Assembly: GCA_937902995.1 (NCBI GenBank) | Contig: CALEKY010000081.1 | Coordinates: forward strand, 1 to 15,049 | Source: an uncultured Sinobacteraceae bacterium | GTDB taxonomy: Bacteria; Pseudomonadota; Gammaproteobacteria; Steroidobacterales; Steroidobacteraceae | DNA: 15,049 nt | Direction: 5' to 3' | Shown here: positions 6,627 through 14,332 of the stretch, one piece after another | How positions within the stretch are numbered: position 1 is the first letter of the stretch | Layout of the letters: each line of letters begins with the position of its first letter | Translations under genes and position numbers: made by a program | The notes under the pieces: generated by a model | What the model was told of the DNA's origin: nothing | The model's input: only the letters and a program-made list of their open reading frames with translations | The model's database searches: none

Positions 6627-7511
6627 ATGAAAACGAATCGCAGAACGACACTCGACATCATCGGCATGAAGCGCCGCGGCGAGCGCATTGCCGCATTGAC
6701 CGCCTACGACTACACCTCTGCACAGATGGTCGACGCGGCGGACATCCCCCTGATCCTGATCGGAGACACGCTGGGAATGGTCGTTCAAGGCGAGGACACG
6801 ACCCTGCCCGTCACGCTCGATCAGATCATCTACCACGCGAAAATGGTTGCTCGCGGCTCTGCGCGCGCAATGCTCGTCGGCGATATGCCGTTCATGACGT
6901 TCCAGACGTCGCAAGAGGATGCCTTGCGAAACGCCGCACGGCTGATGACGGAAGGCAAAGTCGGCGCGGTGAAAATCGAAGGCGGAACTGAAGTGGCGGA
7001 GACGATTTCGCGCATCGTACGCGCGGGCATCCCCGTGTGCGGCCATCTCGGCTTCACGCCACAATCGACGCATGCGCTCGGCGGTCCGCGCATTCAGGCC
7101 AAGGATCCGACGAGCGCCGTCGCGCTGATCGATGCGGCACTCGCGCTCGAGGAGGCGGGAGCTTTTGCGATCGTGTTGGAGCTCGTGCCCGCGTCAGTAG
7201 CGAAAGAAATCTCGCAACGCCTCACTATTCCGACGCTCGGGATCGGATCAGGCCCCGACTGCGACGGCGAAATTCAGGTCTTCCACGACCTGTTCGGTTT
7301 GTACACGGACTTCCAGCCGCGACACACTGCACGTTACTTGAACGTCGCGCACGACGTGTGTCAGGCAGCGCGAAGATTTGCCGCGGATGTAGCAGCGCGC
7401 AAGTTTCCCGGCGCCGCTCAGACTTCGGACCTCGATCCTCGAGCCAAAGAAGCGCTGTTCGCGCTATTGCGCGAACGCCCGCCGGAATCGGCCATCCACG
7501 AAGCGAAGTAG
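6627..7511 (+). CDS. panB: 3-methyl-2-oxobutanoate hydroxymethyltransferase
   Basis: This enzyme transfers a one-carbon unit from methylene-tetrahydrofolate to 2-oxoisovalerate to make ketopantoate, the first committed step of pantothenate (CoA) synthesis, in the cytoplasm. The 294 residues align with PanB throughout, with metal and active-site residues in place: D47 in 'GDTLGM', D86 in 'GDMPFM', K116 and E118 in 'VKIEGG', H140 in 'CGHLGFTPQS', E185 in 'LELVP', plus 'GIGSGPDCDGEIQVFHD'. The ~30-residue longer length than E. coli PanB lies mainly at the C-terminus. The start ATG 6627 has a CCCGGAGG site 6 nt upstream; an in-frame ATG at 6585 lacks one and would intrude on the dyads. panC and panD do not follow here; pgm converges 25 bp downstream. 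It is divergent from and probably controlled by the LysR gene. Confidence 0.95.
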   Translation: MKTNRRTTLDIIGMKRRGERIAALTAYDYTSAQMVDAADIPLILIGDTLGMVVQGEDTTLPVTLDQIIYHAKMVARGSARAMLVGDMPFMTFQTSQEDALRNAARLMTEGKVGAVKIEGGTEVAETISRIVRAGIPVCGHLGFTPQSTHALGGPRIQAKDPTSAVALIDAALALEEAGAFAIVLELVPASVAKEISQRLTIPTLGIGSGPDCDGEIQVFHDLFGLYTDFQPRHTARYLNVAHDVCQAARRFAADVAARKFPGAAQTSDLDPRAKEALFALLRERPPESAIHEAK

Positions 7512-7536
7512 CGGACGCCCCACGATTGCGCGCCGG

Positions 7537-9180
7537 TCACAGCGCGGCGTTCACGACGCGTTGCGCTTCCTCGAGCACCCGCTGCAGATGCTCCGATCCC
7601 TTGAAGCTCTCGGCATATACTTTGTAGATGTTCTCGGTGCCGGAGGGACGCGCGGCGAACCAAGCATTCTCGGTCACGACCTTGATGCCGCCGAGCGGCG
7701 CGTTGTTACCCGGCGCCCGATCGAGCACCGCGACGATCCTCTCGCCCGCCATTTCGCTTGCAGAGATCTGCGCCGGGGACAGCTTCGAGAGCTTCTGTTT
7801 TTGTTCCGGCGTGGCTGGCGCATCGACGCGATCGGATGCGGGTGCACCGAAGCGCTCGGTCAGCTGCCGATAGCATTCGCCCGGATCCCGGTCGAGGCGT
7901 GCCGTTATCTCGGCCGCAAGCAGTGCGGGCGCAATGCCGTCTTTGTCGGTCGTCCACACGCCGCCGTCGCGGCGCAGGAACGAAGCGCCGGCGCTCTCCT
8001 CTCCTCCGAAACCGAGCGCACCGCTGACCAAACCGTCGACGAACCACTTGAATCCCACCGGCACTTCGTAAAGCTTTCGCCCCAAGCTCGCGGTTACGCG
8101 ATCGATCATGCTGCTGCTCACGAGCGTCTTACCGACGGCCGCGTCGCGCGGCCAGTGCGGGCGATGGCGGAACAAGTAGTCGACCATCACCGCAAGATAG
8201 TTGTTCGGCTGCATGAGACCCATGCTGCGCGTGACAATACCGTGCCGGTCGTGGTCCGTATCGCATGCGAATGCGACGTCGTATTTCTCTTTCAGGCCGA
8301 TCAGCCGCTGCATCGCGTGGGACGAGGAAGGATCCATGCGGATCTTGCCGTCCCAGTCGGCTGTCATGAACCGGAAGGTGTAATCCACCTCCGTGCTCAA
8401 GACATCGAGCTCGATGCGATAGCGATCCGCAATGCGCTCCCAGTAACGCACGCCCGCGCCGCCGAGCGGATCGACGGCAATGCGCGGCCTTGCGCTGCGT
8501 ATCGGCTCGAAGTCGATGACGTTCGCGAGATCGTCGACGTACGCGGACAGAAAATCGAACTCCTCGGTCGTCGACGCTGCACGCGCCCGCGCATAGGGAA
8601 TGCGTCGTACTTCCCGTAGCCCTCCTTCGATGATGGCGTTCGCCCGCTGCTCGATCCATTTCGTCACGTCCGTATCGGCAGGTCCGCCGTTCGGCGGGTT
8701 GTACTTGAAGCCGCCGCCGTCCGGCGGATTGTGCGACGGCGTGATCACGATGCCATCTGCCAGACGCTCGGTGCGTCCTGCGTTGTGAACGAGAATGGCG
8801 TGCGAAAGCGCCGGTGTCGGCGTGAACTCGTCGTCTTTGGCGATGCGCGTAGCAACCTCGTTTGCAGCGAGCACCTCGAGCGCGCTGGCGAATGCCGGAG
8901 CAGACAAGGCGTGCGAATCGAAACCCAGATACAGGCACCCATCGATCCCTTTGGATTTTCGGTAATCGCAAATTGCCTGAGTGATCGCGAGGACATGATC
9001 CTCGTTGAAGCTGCCCTCGAAAGACACGCCCCGGTGCCCTGACGTTCCGAACGCCACCCGCTGCGCGGGCATGCTCATGTCGGGCTTGATGGCGTAATAC
9101 GCCGTAACGAGTTTCGGGACGTCGACGAGCAAATGATGCGGCAACGGCTTGCCTGCCAGCGGACTGATTCTCGAGCTCAC
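7537..9180 (-). CDS. pgm: Phosphoglucomutase (alpha-D-glucose phosphate-specific)
   Basis: The enzyme interconverts glucose-1-phosphate and glucose-6-phosphate, linking glycolysis with glycogen, trehalose and sugar-nucleotide (LPS/exopolysaccharide) synthesis. With the GTG start at 9180 it has 547 residues, against 546 in E. coli Pgm, and similarity runs end to end. Visible motifs in order: 'FGTSGHRG' near 44-51; the phosphoserine loop 'TPSHNPP' with Ser149; the Mg loop 'DTDHDRHG'; the sugar-binding 'GEESAGASFLR'; and the phosphate-binding 'RPSGTE' near the C-terminus. I prefer GTG 9180 because the protein then begins close to 'ISPLAGKP', the usual family start; a TTG at 9210 would add ten residues. 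A GGGA lies about 10 nt upstream. Monocistronic, convergent with panB. Confidence 0.96.
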   Translation of the reverse strand: MSSRISPLAGKPLPHHLLVDVPKLVTAYYAIKPDMSMPAQRVAFGTSGHRGVSFEGSFNEDHVLAITQAICDYRKSKGIDGCLYLGFDSHALSAPAFASALEVLAANEVATRIAKDDEFTPTPALSHAILVHNAGRTERLADGIVITPSHNPPDGGGFKYNPPNGGPADTDVTKWIEQRANAIIEGGLREVRRIPYARARAASTTEEFDFLSAYVDDLANVIDFEPIRSARPRIAVDPLGGAGVRYWERIADRYRIELDVLSTEVDYTFRFMTADWDGKIRMDPSSSHAMQRLIGLKEKYDVAFACDTDHDRHGIVTRSMGLMQPNNYLAVMVDYLFRHRPHWPRDAAVGKTLVSSSMIDRVTASLGRKLYEVPVGFKWFVDGLVSGALGFGGEESAGASFLRRDGGVWTTDKDGIAPALLAAEITARLDRDPGECYRQLTERFGAPASDRVDAPATPEQKQKLSKLSPAQISASEMAGERIVAVLDRAPGNNAPLGGIKVVTENAWFAARPSGTENIYKVYAESFKGSEHLQRVLEEAQRVVNAAL

Positions 9181-9262
9181 GAGCAATTTCCCGATCGAGA
9201 TTGGATGCAACGATCGTACAAGAAGGCCGGCACGTCGTCAGTGGCGAATCGGCGTATAGGAG

Positions 9263-9382
9263 GCAGGCTACAGGCGACAGCTGAGCGCGCCCCGTAAGGC
9301 TGAAGACTGAAGGCTGAAGGTGGAGCGCGCATTCGCGCGCCGAACGCTGCCCTCTCCTGCGACTTAGCAGCCTCCAGCCTGC
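9263..9382. repeat. Heptad-repeat-rich intergenic region between pgm and arginase
   Basis: The best array is at 9298-9318: GGCTGAA, GACTGAA, GGCTGAA. A related pair, GGCTACA and GGCGACA, lies at 9267-9280. On the opposite strand CCTCCAG/CCTGCA-type units lie at about 9371-9383. The outer elements GCAGGCT (9263-9269) and AGCCTGC (9376-9382) are an inverted pair that would enclose the region. Inside is a GC-only hairpin, GCGCG(CATT)CGCGC at 9325-9338. The gap (9181-9391) holds no gene I can support. Confidence 0.55.
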
Positions 9383-9391
9383 ATACGCGAG

Positions 9392-10306
9392 CTAGCGGCG
9401 CACGAGCGTGCTCTTGCCGAACAACGATTCGACGAGATCGACGGCGAGCGCGGCCGTCTTGTTGCGCACGTCCATCGCGGGATTGAGCTCCATGATGTCG
9501 AGCGATGCGACCAGATCCGTGTCCGCGATCATTTCCATGCACAACTGAGCCTCGCGATACGTCGGTCCGCCGCGCACCGTCGTGCCGACGCCCGGTGCAA
9601 TTTCGGGATCCAGGAAATCGACATCGAAGCTCACGTGCAGGTGCGTGTTTTCGTCGAGCCCGGCTAGTGCAAGCTCCATCGTCTGACGCATGCCCATTTC
9701 GTCGATGTAACGCATGTCGAACACTTCGAGCTGCTGCTCGTGCACGAAGCGTTTCTCGTCCTCATCGACGCTGCGAATACCGATCTGCCTGACCCACGAT
9801 GGTTGTATCGCTGGGCTCTGGCCGGACAGTTGCGTCAGCTCAGTCGGCCCGAAGCCGCACAGACAGGCGACCGGCATGCCGTGAATGTTGCCCGTGGGCG
9901 AAAGATCGCTGGTATTGAAATCGGCATGCGCATCCAACCACAGCACGCGTAGCTTTTTCCCGGTTTCGCGGCAATGTCGCGCGACGGCGCTGATCGATCC
10001 GACGCTGAGGGAATGATCGCCGCCGAGAAGAATCGGCACGTGACGATTGGCCAGCTCGGCGTACACGGCGTCGTACACTTTGCGATTCCATTCGATGACT
10101 TCGGCGAGATGACGATAGCCGCCTACGCGTTCCCGAAACGGATTGCCCGGACCGCTCAGATTGCCGCGGTCGAGCACCTCGAAGCCGCGCGCCGACAACG
10201 CGGGCCCGAGCCCGGCGACGCGCAGCGCTTCCGGTCCCATCGATGCGCCGCGATCGTTCGCACCGATGTCAGTGGGCGCACCGATCAATGCGATGGTCTT
10301 GCCCAT
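9392..10306 (-). CDS. rocF: Arginase
   Basis: Arginase hydrolyses L-arginine to L-ornithine and urea using a binuclear manganese centre. The 304-residue protein has every ligand motif: H98 in 'GGDHSLSVGS', D125/H127/D129 in 'DAHADFNT', D228 and D230 in 'SFDVDFLDP'. The arginase-type 'GNIHGMP' carries H142 for proton shuttling, and E273 lies in 'MELNP'. Together these favour arginase over agmatinase or other ureohydrolases. I chose ATG 10306 because GAAGGG precedes it by about 7 nt and the protein then opens with 'IALIGAPTDIGAN'. An in-frame ATG at 10324 overlaps the stop of the ocd gene as ATGA and would add six residues; either way the two genes are translationally close. Product ornithine feeds the neighbouring cyclodeaminase. 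Confidence 0.94.
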   Translation of the reverse strand: MGKTIALIGAPTDIGANDRGASMGPEALRVAGLGPALSARGFEVLDRGNLSGPGNPFRERVGGYRHLAEVIEWNRKVYDAVYAELANRHVPILLGGDHSLSVGSISAVARHCRETGKKLRVLWLDAHADFNTSDLSPTGNIHGMPVACLCGFGPTELTQLSGQSPAIQPSWVRQIGIRSVDEDEKRFVHEQQLEVFDMRYIDEMGMRQTMELALAGLDENTHLHVSFDVDFLDPEIAPGVGTTVRGGPTYREAQLCMEMIADTDLVASLDIMELNPAMDVRNKTAALAVDLVESLFGKSTLVRR

Positions 10307-10320
10307 GGCCGCACCCTTCG

Positions 10321-11385
10321 TCATACGGCACGCACGCGAGCACGGGCCGATCGAGCGCCGGCAAGCTCGCCGAACAAGTCCTTCGGATCGTTCATCGACG
10401 GAATCAGATCCAGCGTCCGCCGCGTTCCGCCGATCTCGTTGTGCAATCGGTGCAGATAACGCAGCGAAGAGAAGTCTTCCAGCGCAAAGCCCACCGAATC
10501 GAAAATCGTGACCTCCCGGTCGTTCGCGCGGCCGGGAACCGCGCCGCTCACGACATCGGCAAATTCGATGACCGGAAACGACGGATCGAGTTGCTGAACT
10601 TCACCTTCGATCCGCGACTGCGGTTCGTATTCCACGACGATCCGCGCGTCCGAGCGCCGCAGGATGTCGGGATGGAGTTCTGTCTTGCCGGGGCAATCGC
10701 CGCCGACCGCATTCAAATGCATGCCCTCGCGCACCATCTCGGGCGTAATGACGATGGCATTGCGCTTGTCCGCCGTGGCGGTCGTGACAATGTCGGCATC
10801 TTCGACGGCGTGTGCCACGGAGTCGCAGCGTACGATCTCGAGCCCGTCGAGCGCGAGCGCATCGAGATTCCGCTCGAGCTTTCTCGTCGCGGCCGGATCC
10901 ACGTCGTACAACCGGACGCTACGAATGCCGAGCATGTGGTGGAACGCAATGATTTGAAACTCGGCCTGCGCACCGTTGCCGATCACCGCCATCGTGCGGC
11001 TATCCTTGCGCGCCATCCAACGAGCGGCGAGCGCCGACATCGCGGCAGTGCGGAACGCGGTCGTGATCGTGAGCTCGGAAAGCAGGATGGGATAGCCGCT
11101 ATCCACGTCGGCCAACACACCGAACGCCGTCACGGTGAGCAGCCCTTCTCCCGTGTTCTTCGGATGGCCGTTCACATATTTGAATGAGTATTGGCGGCCA
11201 TCGCTGATGGGCATCAGCTCGATGACGCCGACCGGCGAGTGGGTCGCATGGCGCGGCGATTTCTCGAACTCGCGCCAACGGCGATAGTCCGCCTCGATCT
11301 CTGCGGCCAAGCCGGCTGTGAACTCTGCGGGCCCCAGACGCCCGACCAGCTCTCTGATTCTCTCGACTCCGATGTACTGGACCAT
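10321..11385 (-). CDS. ocd: Ornithine cyclodeaminase
   Basis: This NAD-dependent enzyme converts L-ornithine directly to L-proline and ammonia. The 354 residues closely resemble Pseudomonas ornithine cyclodeaminase (~350 aa). Visible features: 'HSEVGVIELMP'-like 'HSPVGVIELMP'; the catalytic lysine at K69 in 'FKYVNGHP'; 'ADVDSGYPILLSELTI'; the Rossmann nucleotide loop 'AVIGNGAQAEFQ' (133-144); and 'AVGGDCPGKTEL' with catalytic Asp230. The ending 'DPKDLFGELAGA' is also typical. ATG 11385 matches the family N-terminus; a TTG at 11448 would add 21 residues through a palindrome. It is the first gene of the operon, its stop touching the arginase gene, and it diverges from an Lrp/AsnC regulator. mu-crystallin-like or other amino-acid dehydrogenase roles are unlikely given the close match. 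Confidence 0.95.
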   Translation of the reverse strand: MVQYIGVERIRELVGRLGPAEFTAGLAAEIEADYRRWREFEKSPRHATHSPVGVIELMPISDGRQYSFKYVNGHPKNTGEGLLTVTAFGVLADVDSGYPILLSELTITTAFRTAAMSALAARWMARKDSRTMAVIGNGAQAEFQIIAFHHMLGIRSVRLYDVDPAATRKLERNLDALALDGLEIVRCDSVAHAVEDADIVTTATADKRNAIVITPEMVREGMHLNAVGGDCPGKTELHPDILRRSDARIVVEYEPQSRIEGEVQQLDPSFPVIEFADVVSGAVPGRANDREVTIFDSVGFALEDFSSLRYLHRLHNEIGGTRRTLDLIPSMNDPKDLFGELAGARSARARVRAV

Positions 11386-11414
11386 GCGAACAACCTGATG
11401 CTGTCGAATCCGAC

Positions 11415-11429
11415 CACTGCCTAGCAGTG
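11415..11429. promoter_or_regulatory. Palindrome upstream of ocd, candidate operator
   Basis: CACTGC-CTA-GCAGTG is a perfect 6-bp dyad with a 3-bp centre, 30 bp before the ocd start, in the gap shared with the Lrp-family gene. It could be the regulator's binding site or an mRNA hairpin in the ocd leader. Confidence 0.45.
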
Positions 11430-11457
11430 TTTGGGGGTGCGAAGACAAATAGAAGCC

Positions 11458-11493
11458 AATGATGTGCTCAAAATGTGTGAGGAACTGATCATT
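11458..11493. promoter_or_regulatory. AT-richer inverted repeat between ocd and the Lrp-family gene
   Basis: AATGAT (11458-11463) and ATCATT (11488-11493) are inverted copies 24 bp apart, flanking the AT-richest part of the divergent gap. Lrp-type octamers often bind several such spaced sites; no binding is shown here. Confidence 0.3.
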
Positions 11494-11514
11494 TCGCCAT
11501 GAAGACCTGGCAAA

Positions 11515-11946
11515 ATGTCAAGTATGGATGAGCTCGATCGCCGTCTGATCGCCCTGCTGCGCGAAAACGCGCGCACACCGATTGCGACGCTCGCGAAAAA
11601 ACTCGGGGTGGCGCGCGGCACCGTCCAGAATCGTCTGACGCGCCTGGAAAAGGACGGCGTCATCGTCGGCTATACCGTTCGGCTCAAGCCTCAGGCCGAA
11701 ACCCAGCAGATCCGCGCGATCATGACGATTGCCGTGGAAGGCAATAAGACCCAATCGGTGCTGCGCCAGCTCCGAGGCGAACCCGCTGTCGTCGCGCTCT
11801 ACAGTACGAACGGTCGCTGGGATTTCGTCGCCGAATTGCGCGTCGAGACTCTGCAGGAGTTCGATCGGGTCATCGCGGGCATCAGCCTCTTCGAAGGGGT
11901 CTCGAGAACCGAGACGAATCTTCTGCTCACGAGCTACAAGGTGTAG
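11515..11946 (+). CDS. Lrp/AsnC family transcriptional regulator
   Basis: The 143-residue protein has the family's two parts. An N-terminal winged helix-turn-helix (about 4-60, 'LDRRLIALLRENARTPIATLAKKLGVARGTVQNRLTRLEKDGVIVGY') is followed by an RAM/ligand-binding domain (about 65-140, ending 'VSRTETNLLLTSYKV'). It is divergent from the ocd-arginase operon, and local Lrp-type regulators commonly sense the amino acid whose pathway they control, so arginine or ornithine is the likely effector (inference). The start may be ATG 11515 or ATG 11524; neither has a strong ribosome site. It converges on a GNAT gene 23 bp away. Confidence 0.93.
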   Translation: MSSMDELDRRLIALLRENARTPIATLAKKLGVARGTVQNRLTRLEKDGVIVGYTVRLKPQAETQQIRAIMTIAVEGNKTQSVLRQLRGEPAVVALYSTNGRWDFVAELRVETLQEFDRVIAGISLFEGVSRTETNLLLTSYKV

Positions 11947-11969
11947 CCGCACCATTCCTGTCTTGCCGT

Positions 11970-12488
11970 TCACGCGAGCTGCTTGTAGTACACGACGGTG
12001 TCGCAGTAAGCCCCGTCGGGCATGAGCGCATAGTTGGGAATCACTCCGCAGCGCTGCCATCCGGCGCGCTCGTAAAGACGTTTCGCGTCGGCGCTTGCCG
12101 TATCGAGAACGAGAACGGTTCGGCCTCGCCCCAAAGCGAGCTGCTCCGCGGCCTCCAACAGCCTCGCACCGATGCCCCGGCGCCGCGCCGAGCGGTGGAC
12201 TTGCATCTTTGCAATCTCGGCACGATGCGGCTGGTTCTCCATCGGCACCCATATGACGGACACCGTACCGACGATCCTGCCGGTATCGTCTTGAGCGATC
12301 AGAATCGCACGCTCGTCTCGCGCGGCGCTCGCGAATGCATCGCGCCAGAACGCTTCTGCCTTGGCACGCGTCATCGGCCACATGAATCCGATCGAATCGC
12401 CGCCTTCGACGCAATCGATCAGCACTTCGCAAACGCCTGCGAAATCGCCGGGGCTATCGAGGTTGGCATTTCGTATTCGAATGCTCAT
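11970..12488 (-). CDS. GNAT family N-acetyltransferase
   Basis: The 172-residue protein carries the acetyl-CoA binding motif A, 'IAKMQVHRSARRRGIGARLLEAAEQLA' (about 92-118, pyrophosphate loop RRRGIG at 102-107), then 'VLDTASADAKRLYERAGWQ', the usual motif B. 'GTVSVIWVPMENQPHRAEI' supplies the central strands. The start is probably ATG 12488, giving 'MSIRIRNAN'; ATG 12500 and GTG 12512 are in frame, none with a good ribosome site. Substrate unknown. Closeness to the arginine-degradation genes might suggest an amine or amino-acid substrate, but convergent orientation to the Lrp gene makes co-regulation unlikely. Confidence 0.88.
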   Translation of the reverse strand: MSIRIRNANLDSPGDFAGVCEVLIDCVEGGDSIGFMWPMTRAKAEAFWRDAFASAARDERAILIAQDDTGRIVGTVSVIWVPMENQPHRAEIAKMQVHRSARRRGIGARLLEAAEQLALGRGRTVLVLDTASADAKRLYERAGWQRCGVIPNYALMPDGAYCDTVVYYKQLA

Positions 12489-12626
12489 GGCCGAGCCCAT
12501 CGAGCCGGACACTTCGTGAGGTAAGACTGCACGACGCCAACACTGTCCGCAGTCCCGTAGGGCGCGTCAATATGTCGATGAGCCGTGATCCGAGATCGTG
12601 CACACACCGAAGCGTGCGCTCCAAAT

Positions 12627-12657
12627 TTGGGCAGTGCGACCGCCGCGCAGGTATGAT
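12627..12657 (+). promoter_or_regulatory. Candidate promoter of the downstream GNAT gene
   Basis: TATGAT at 12652-12657 matches the -10 consensus at 5 of 6 positions, with TTGGGC at 12627-12632 as a weak -35 (19-bp spacer). A start of transcription near 12664 would leave a short leader containing GAGG before the GTG at 12684. Confidence 0.4.
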
Positions 12658-12683
12658 TTGCCTCGATGACATCGAGGACGCGC

Positions 12684-13205
12684 GTGAACCAAGTTTCTTC
12701 CAACGCATTGCTTCGCCCTCTCGAAGAACGAGACTTCCCGAGAGTTGCCGATCTCGCGCGAACGATCTGGCTCGAGCATTACACGACCATCATTACGAAA
12801 GAGCAGATCGAGTACATGCTCGACGGACGATTTGCGCCGGCGAATCTGCACGGTTACTTATCGAGAACCAAACGGTGGATGGATGTGCTCGAGATCGACG
12901 GCGGGCTCGTCGGCTATTGCAGCTACGCGCTGACCGGCACGCCCGGCGAAATGAAGCTGGAACAGCTTTACCTGCTCCCGCGCTTGCATGGCCAAGGTCT
13001 CGGCCGAAGAATGCTCGAGCACGTTGAACGTCGCGCAGTTGAACAAGACTGTCGCGTCCTGATGCTGCAGGTGAACAAGCGCAATGAAAAGGCAATCCGC
13101 GTCTATCGCGGCGCTGGATACGGCGTCCGCGAGGAAGTTGTCGTCGATATCGGCAGCGGATTCGTCATGGACGACTACATCATGGAGAAACGACTCACTG
13201 GATGA
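12684..13205 (+). CDS. GNAT family N-acetyltransferase
   Basis: The 173-residue protein is a typical single-domain GNAT. N-terminal 'LLRPLEERDFPRVADLARTIWLEHY' is the usual opening. Motif A 'KLEQLYLLPRLHGQGLGRRMLEHVERRA' has its pyrophosphate loop at 102-108. 'LQVNKRNEKAIRVYRGAGYGVREE' (129-150) is the 'N-x-A-x-x-x-Y' motif B. It resembles members that acetylate small amines, amino acids or protein N-termini, but the substrate cannot be set. I prefer GTG 12684 over the in-frame ATG 12666 because GAGG lies 6 nt before the GTG and the promoter-like TATGAT would put the ATG at the transcript's very end. Confidence 0.88.
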   Translation: MNQVSSNALLRPLEERDFPRVADLARTIWLEHYTTIITKEQIEYMLDGRFAPANLHGYLSRTKRWMDVLEIDGGLVGYCSYALTGTPGEMKLEQLYLLPRLHGQGLGRRMLEHVERRAVEQDCRVLMLQVNKRNEKAIRVYRGAGYGVREEVVVDIGSGFVMDDYIMEKRLTG

Positions 13206-13297
13206 GCCTGAAATTCCATCCATGATTCCGCGTGTGCATGCCGCTTGGCGCGCACGATGAGAGTCCGGCGCCATCCGCGATTGAAGGGGGTATAGGA

Positions 13298-14287
13298 ATG
13301 GCGAAGAGATCCTGGATTCGCACTACGTTGCTCGGGGTCGGCGTGCTGTGCGCCATCCTCGCAATTGCGTATTACTGGCTGTTCGTCGAAAGCCATGTGC
13401 CGCAGTCCGCGCGATTCGAGCTCGATCTAACCGAAATCAGACGGCTCGCCGATGCAGTTGCCGGCGAAAAGCCCTTGAAGATCGAAGTGGAAGAAGTGGC
13501 AAGGCTCGACGCGCCTGCGACGGCCGTCGTTGCCGGCGACGGCTGGAAATCCGTGGCGCTGCCGATCTATTCGTATCGCGTCGTGTTCCCGAGCAGCTCG
13601 CTCATTATCGATACCGCACTCAGCGAAGAGCTGGCGACGGGAATGGGCGCCGCCTTCGATGCAGCAGCATTCTCGCGCATGCACGCTGCCATGGCCGAGG
13701 CCGAGGCCATCGTCGTCACTCACGAGCATCCGGATCACATCGGCGGTCTGACGGCGCACCGCGAGCTCGGCGCGATCTTGTACAACACAGCACTCACCCG
13801 CGAACAGCTGAGCGATCCTCAACGTAGCGGACCGGCACGTTTTCCGGCCGGTGCGCTCGATCATTACGAGCCGCTGGCCTACGAGAGATTGCATGCGCTC
13901 GCCCCTGGCGTCGTGCTCATCAAATCGCCGGGTCACTCGCCCGGAAGTCAAATGGTGTTCGTGCAGCTGGCCGACGGCGTCGAGTACTTGTTCATCGGCG
14001 ACGTTGCCTGGCATGCGCGCAACATCGAGCTGCGTCGCGAACGCGCTCGTTTCGTGACCTGGCTGATGCTCAAAGAGGATCGCAATGCCGTTTTCGGCCA
14101 ACTCGCTGCCCTACACGAACTGCAGCAACGCGAACCACAGATCTTGATCGTGCCCGGTCACGATGAAGACGTCATCGCTCGTCTGGTGAAGTCCGGTGCG
14201 CTCAGCCAGGGATTCACGCCAGAACCGCTACCGGCACCGGAAGAATCGGAAGAAGAGGACGAAGAGGAAGAAAACGAAGAGCCTTGA
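13298..14287 (+). CDS. Membrane-anchored metallo-beta-lactamase-fold hydrolase with acidic tail
   Basis: This encodes 329 residues. Residues 1-10 are basic and 11-30 form one hydrophobic anchor or uncleaved signal, so the catalytic domain is predicted to face the periplasm. The metal-binding set is complete: H142, H144, D146 and H147 in 'THEHPDHIGGL', H213 in 'SPGHSPGSQ', D235 in 'IGDVAW', H288 in 'PGHDEDV'. This fits a dinuclear zinc or iron hydrolase such as a lactonase-, sulfatase- or glyoxalase II-like enzyme; the substrate is not evident. The final ~16 residues are nearly all Glu/Asp, an unusual appendage. ATG 13298 follows GAAGGGGG by 7 nt; an upstream GTG at 13232 in the same frame is less likely. 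The 92-bp gap before it shows nothing notable. Confidence 0.9.
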   Translation: MAKRSWIRTTLLGVGVLCAILAIAYYWLFVESHVPQSARFELDLTEIRRLADAVAGEKPLKIEVEEVARLDAPATAVVAGDGWKSVALPIYSYRVVFPSSSLIIDTALSEELATGMGAAFDAAAFSRMHAAMAEAEAIVVTHEHPDHIGGLTAHRELGAILYNTALTREQLSDPQRSGPARFPAGALDHYEPLAYERLHALAPGVVLIKSPGHSPGSQMVFVQLADGVEYLFIGDVAWHARNIELRRERARFVTWLMLKEDRNAVFGQLAALHELQQREPQILIVPGHDEDVIARLVKSGALSQGFTPEPLPAPEESEEEDEEEENEEP

Positions 14288-14332
14288 GTCGATCGGTGTG
14301 CGTGCGGACGGCTCGCCGCTCACGCCCGATTC

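Noticed and set aside
7561..8619. A 352-codon open frame opposite pgm
   Set aside because: The minus-strand frame is an unambiguous full-length phosphoglucomutase; the opposite frame has no domain or ribosome site.
9325..9338. GCGCG-CATT-CGCGC hairpin after the arginase gene as a terminator
   Set aside because: It lacks a U-run on the minus strand and consists only of alternating GC, which is common here.
10243..11187. A 314-codon open frame opposite ocd
   Set aside because: It is antisense to a clear ornithine cyclodeaminase and has low-complexity Arg/His-rich content.
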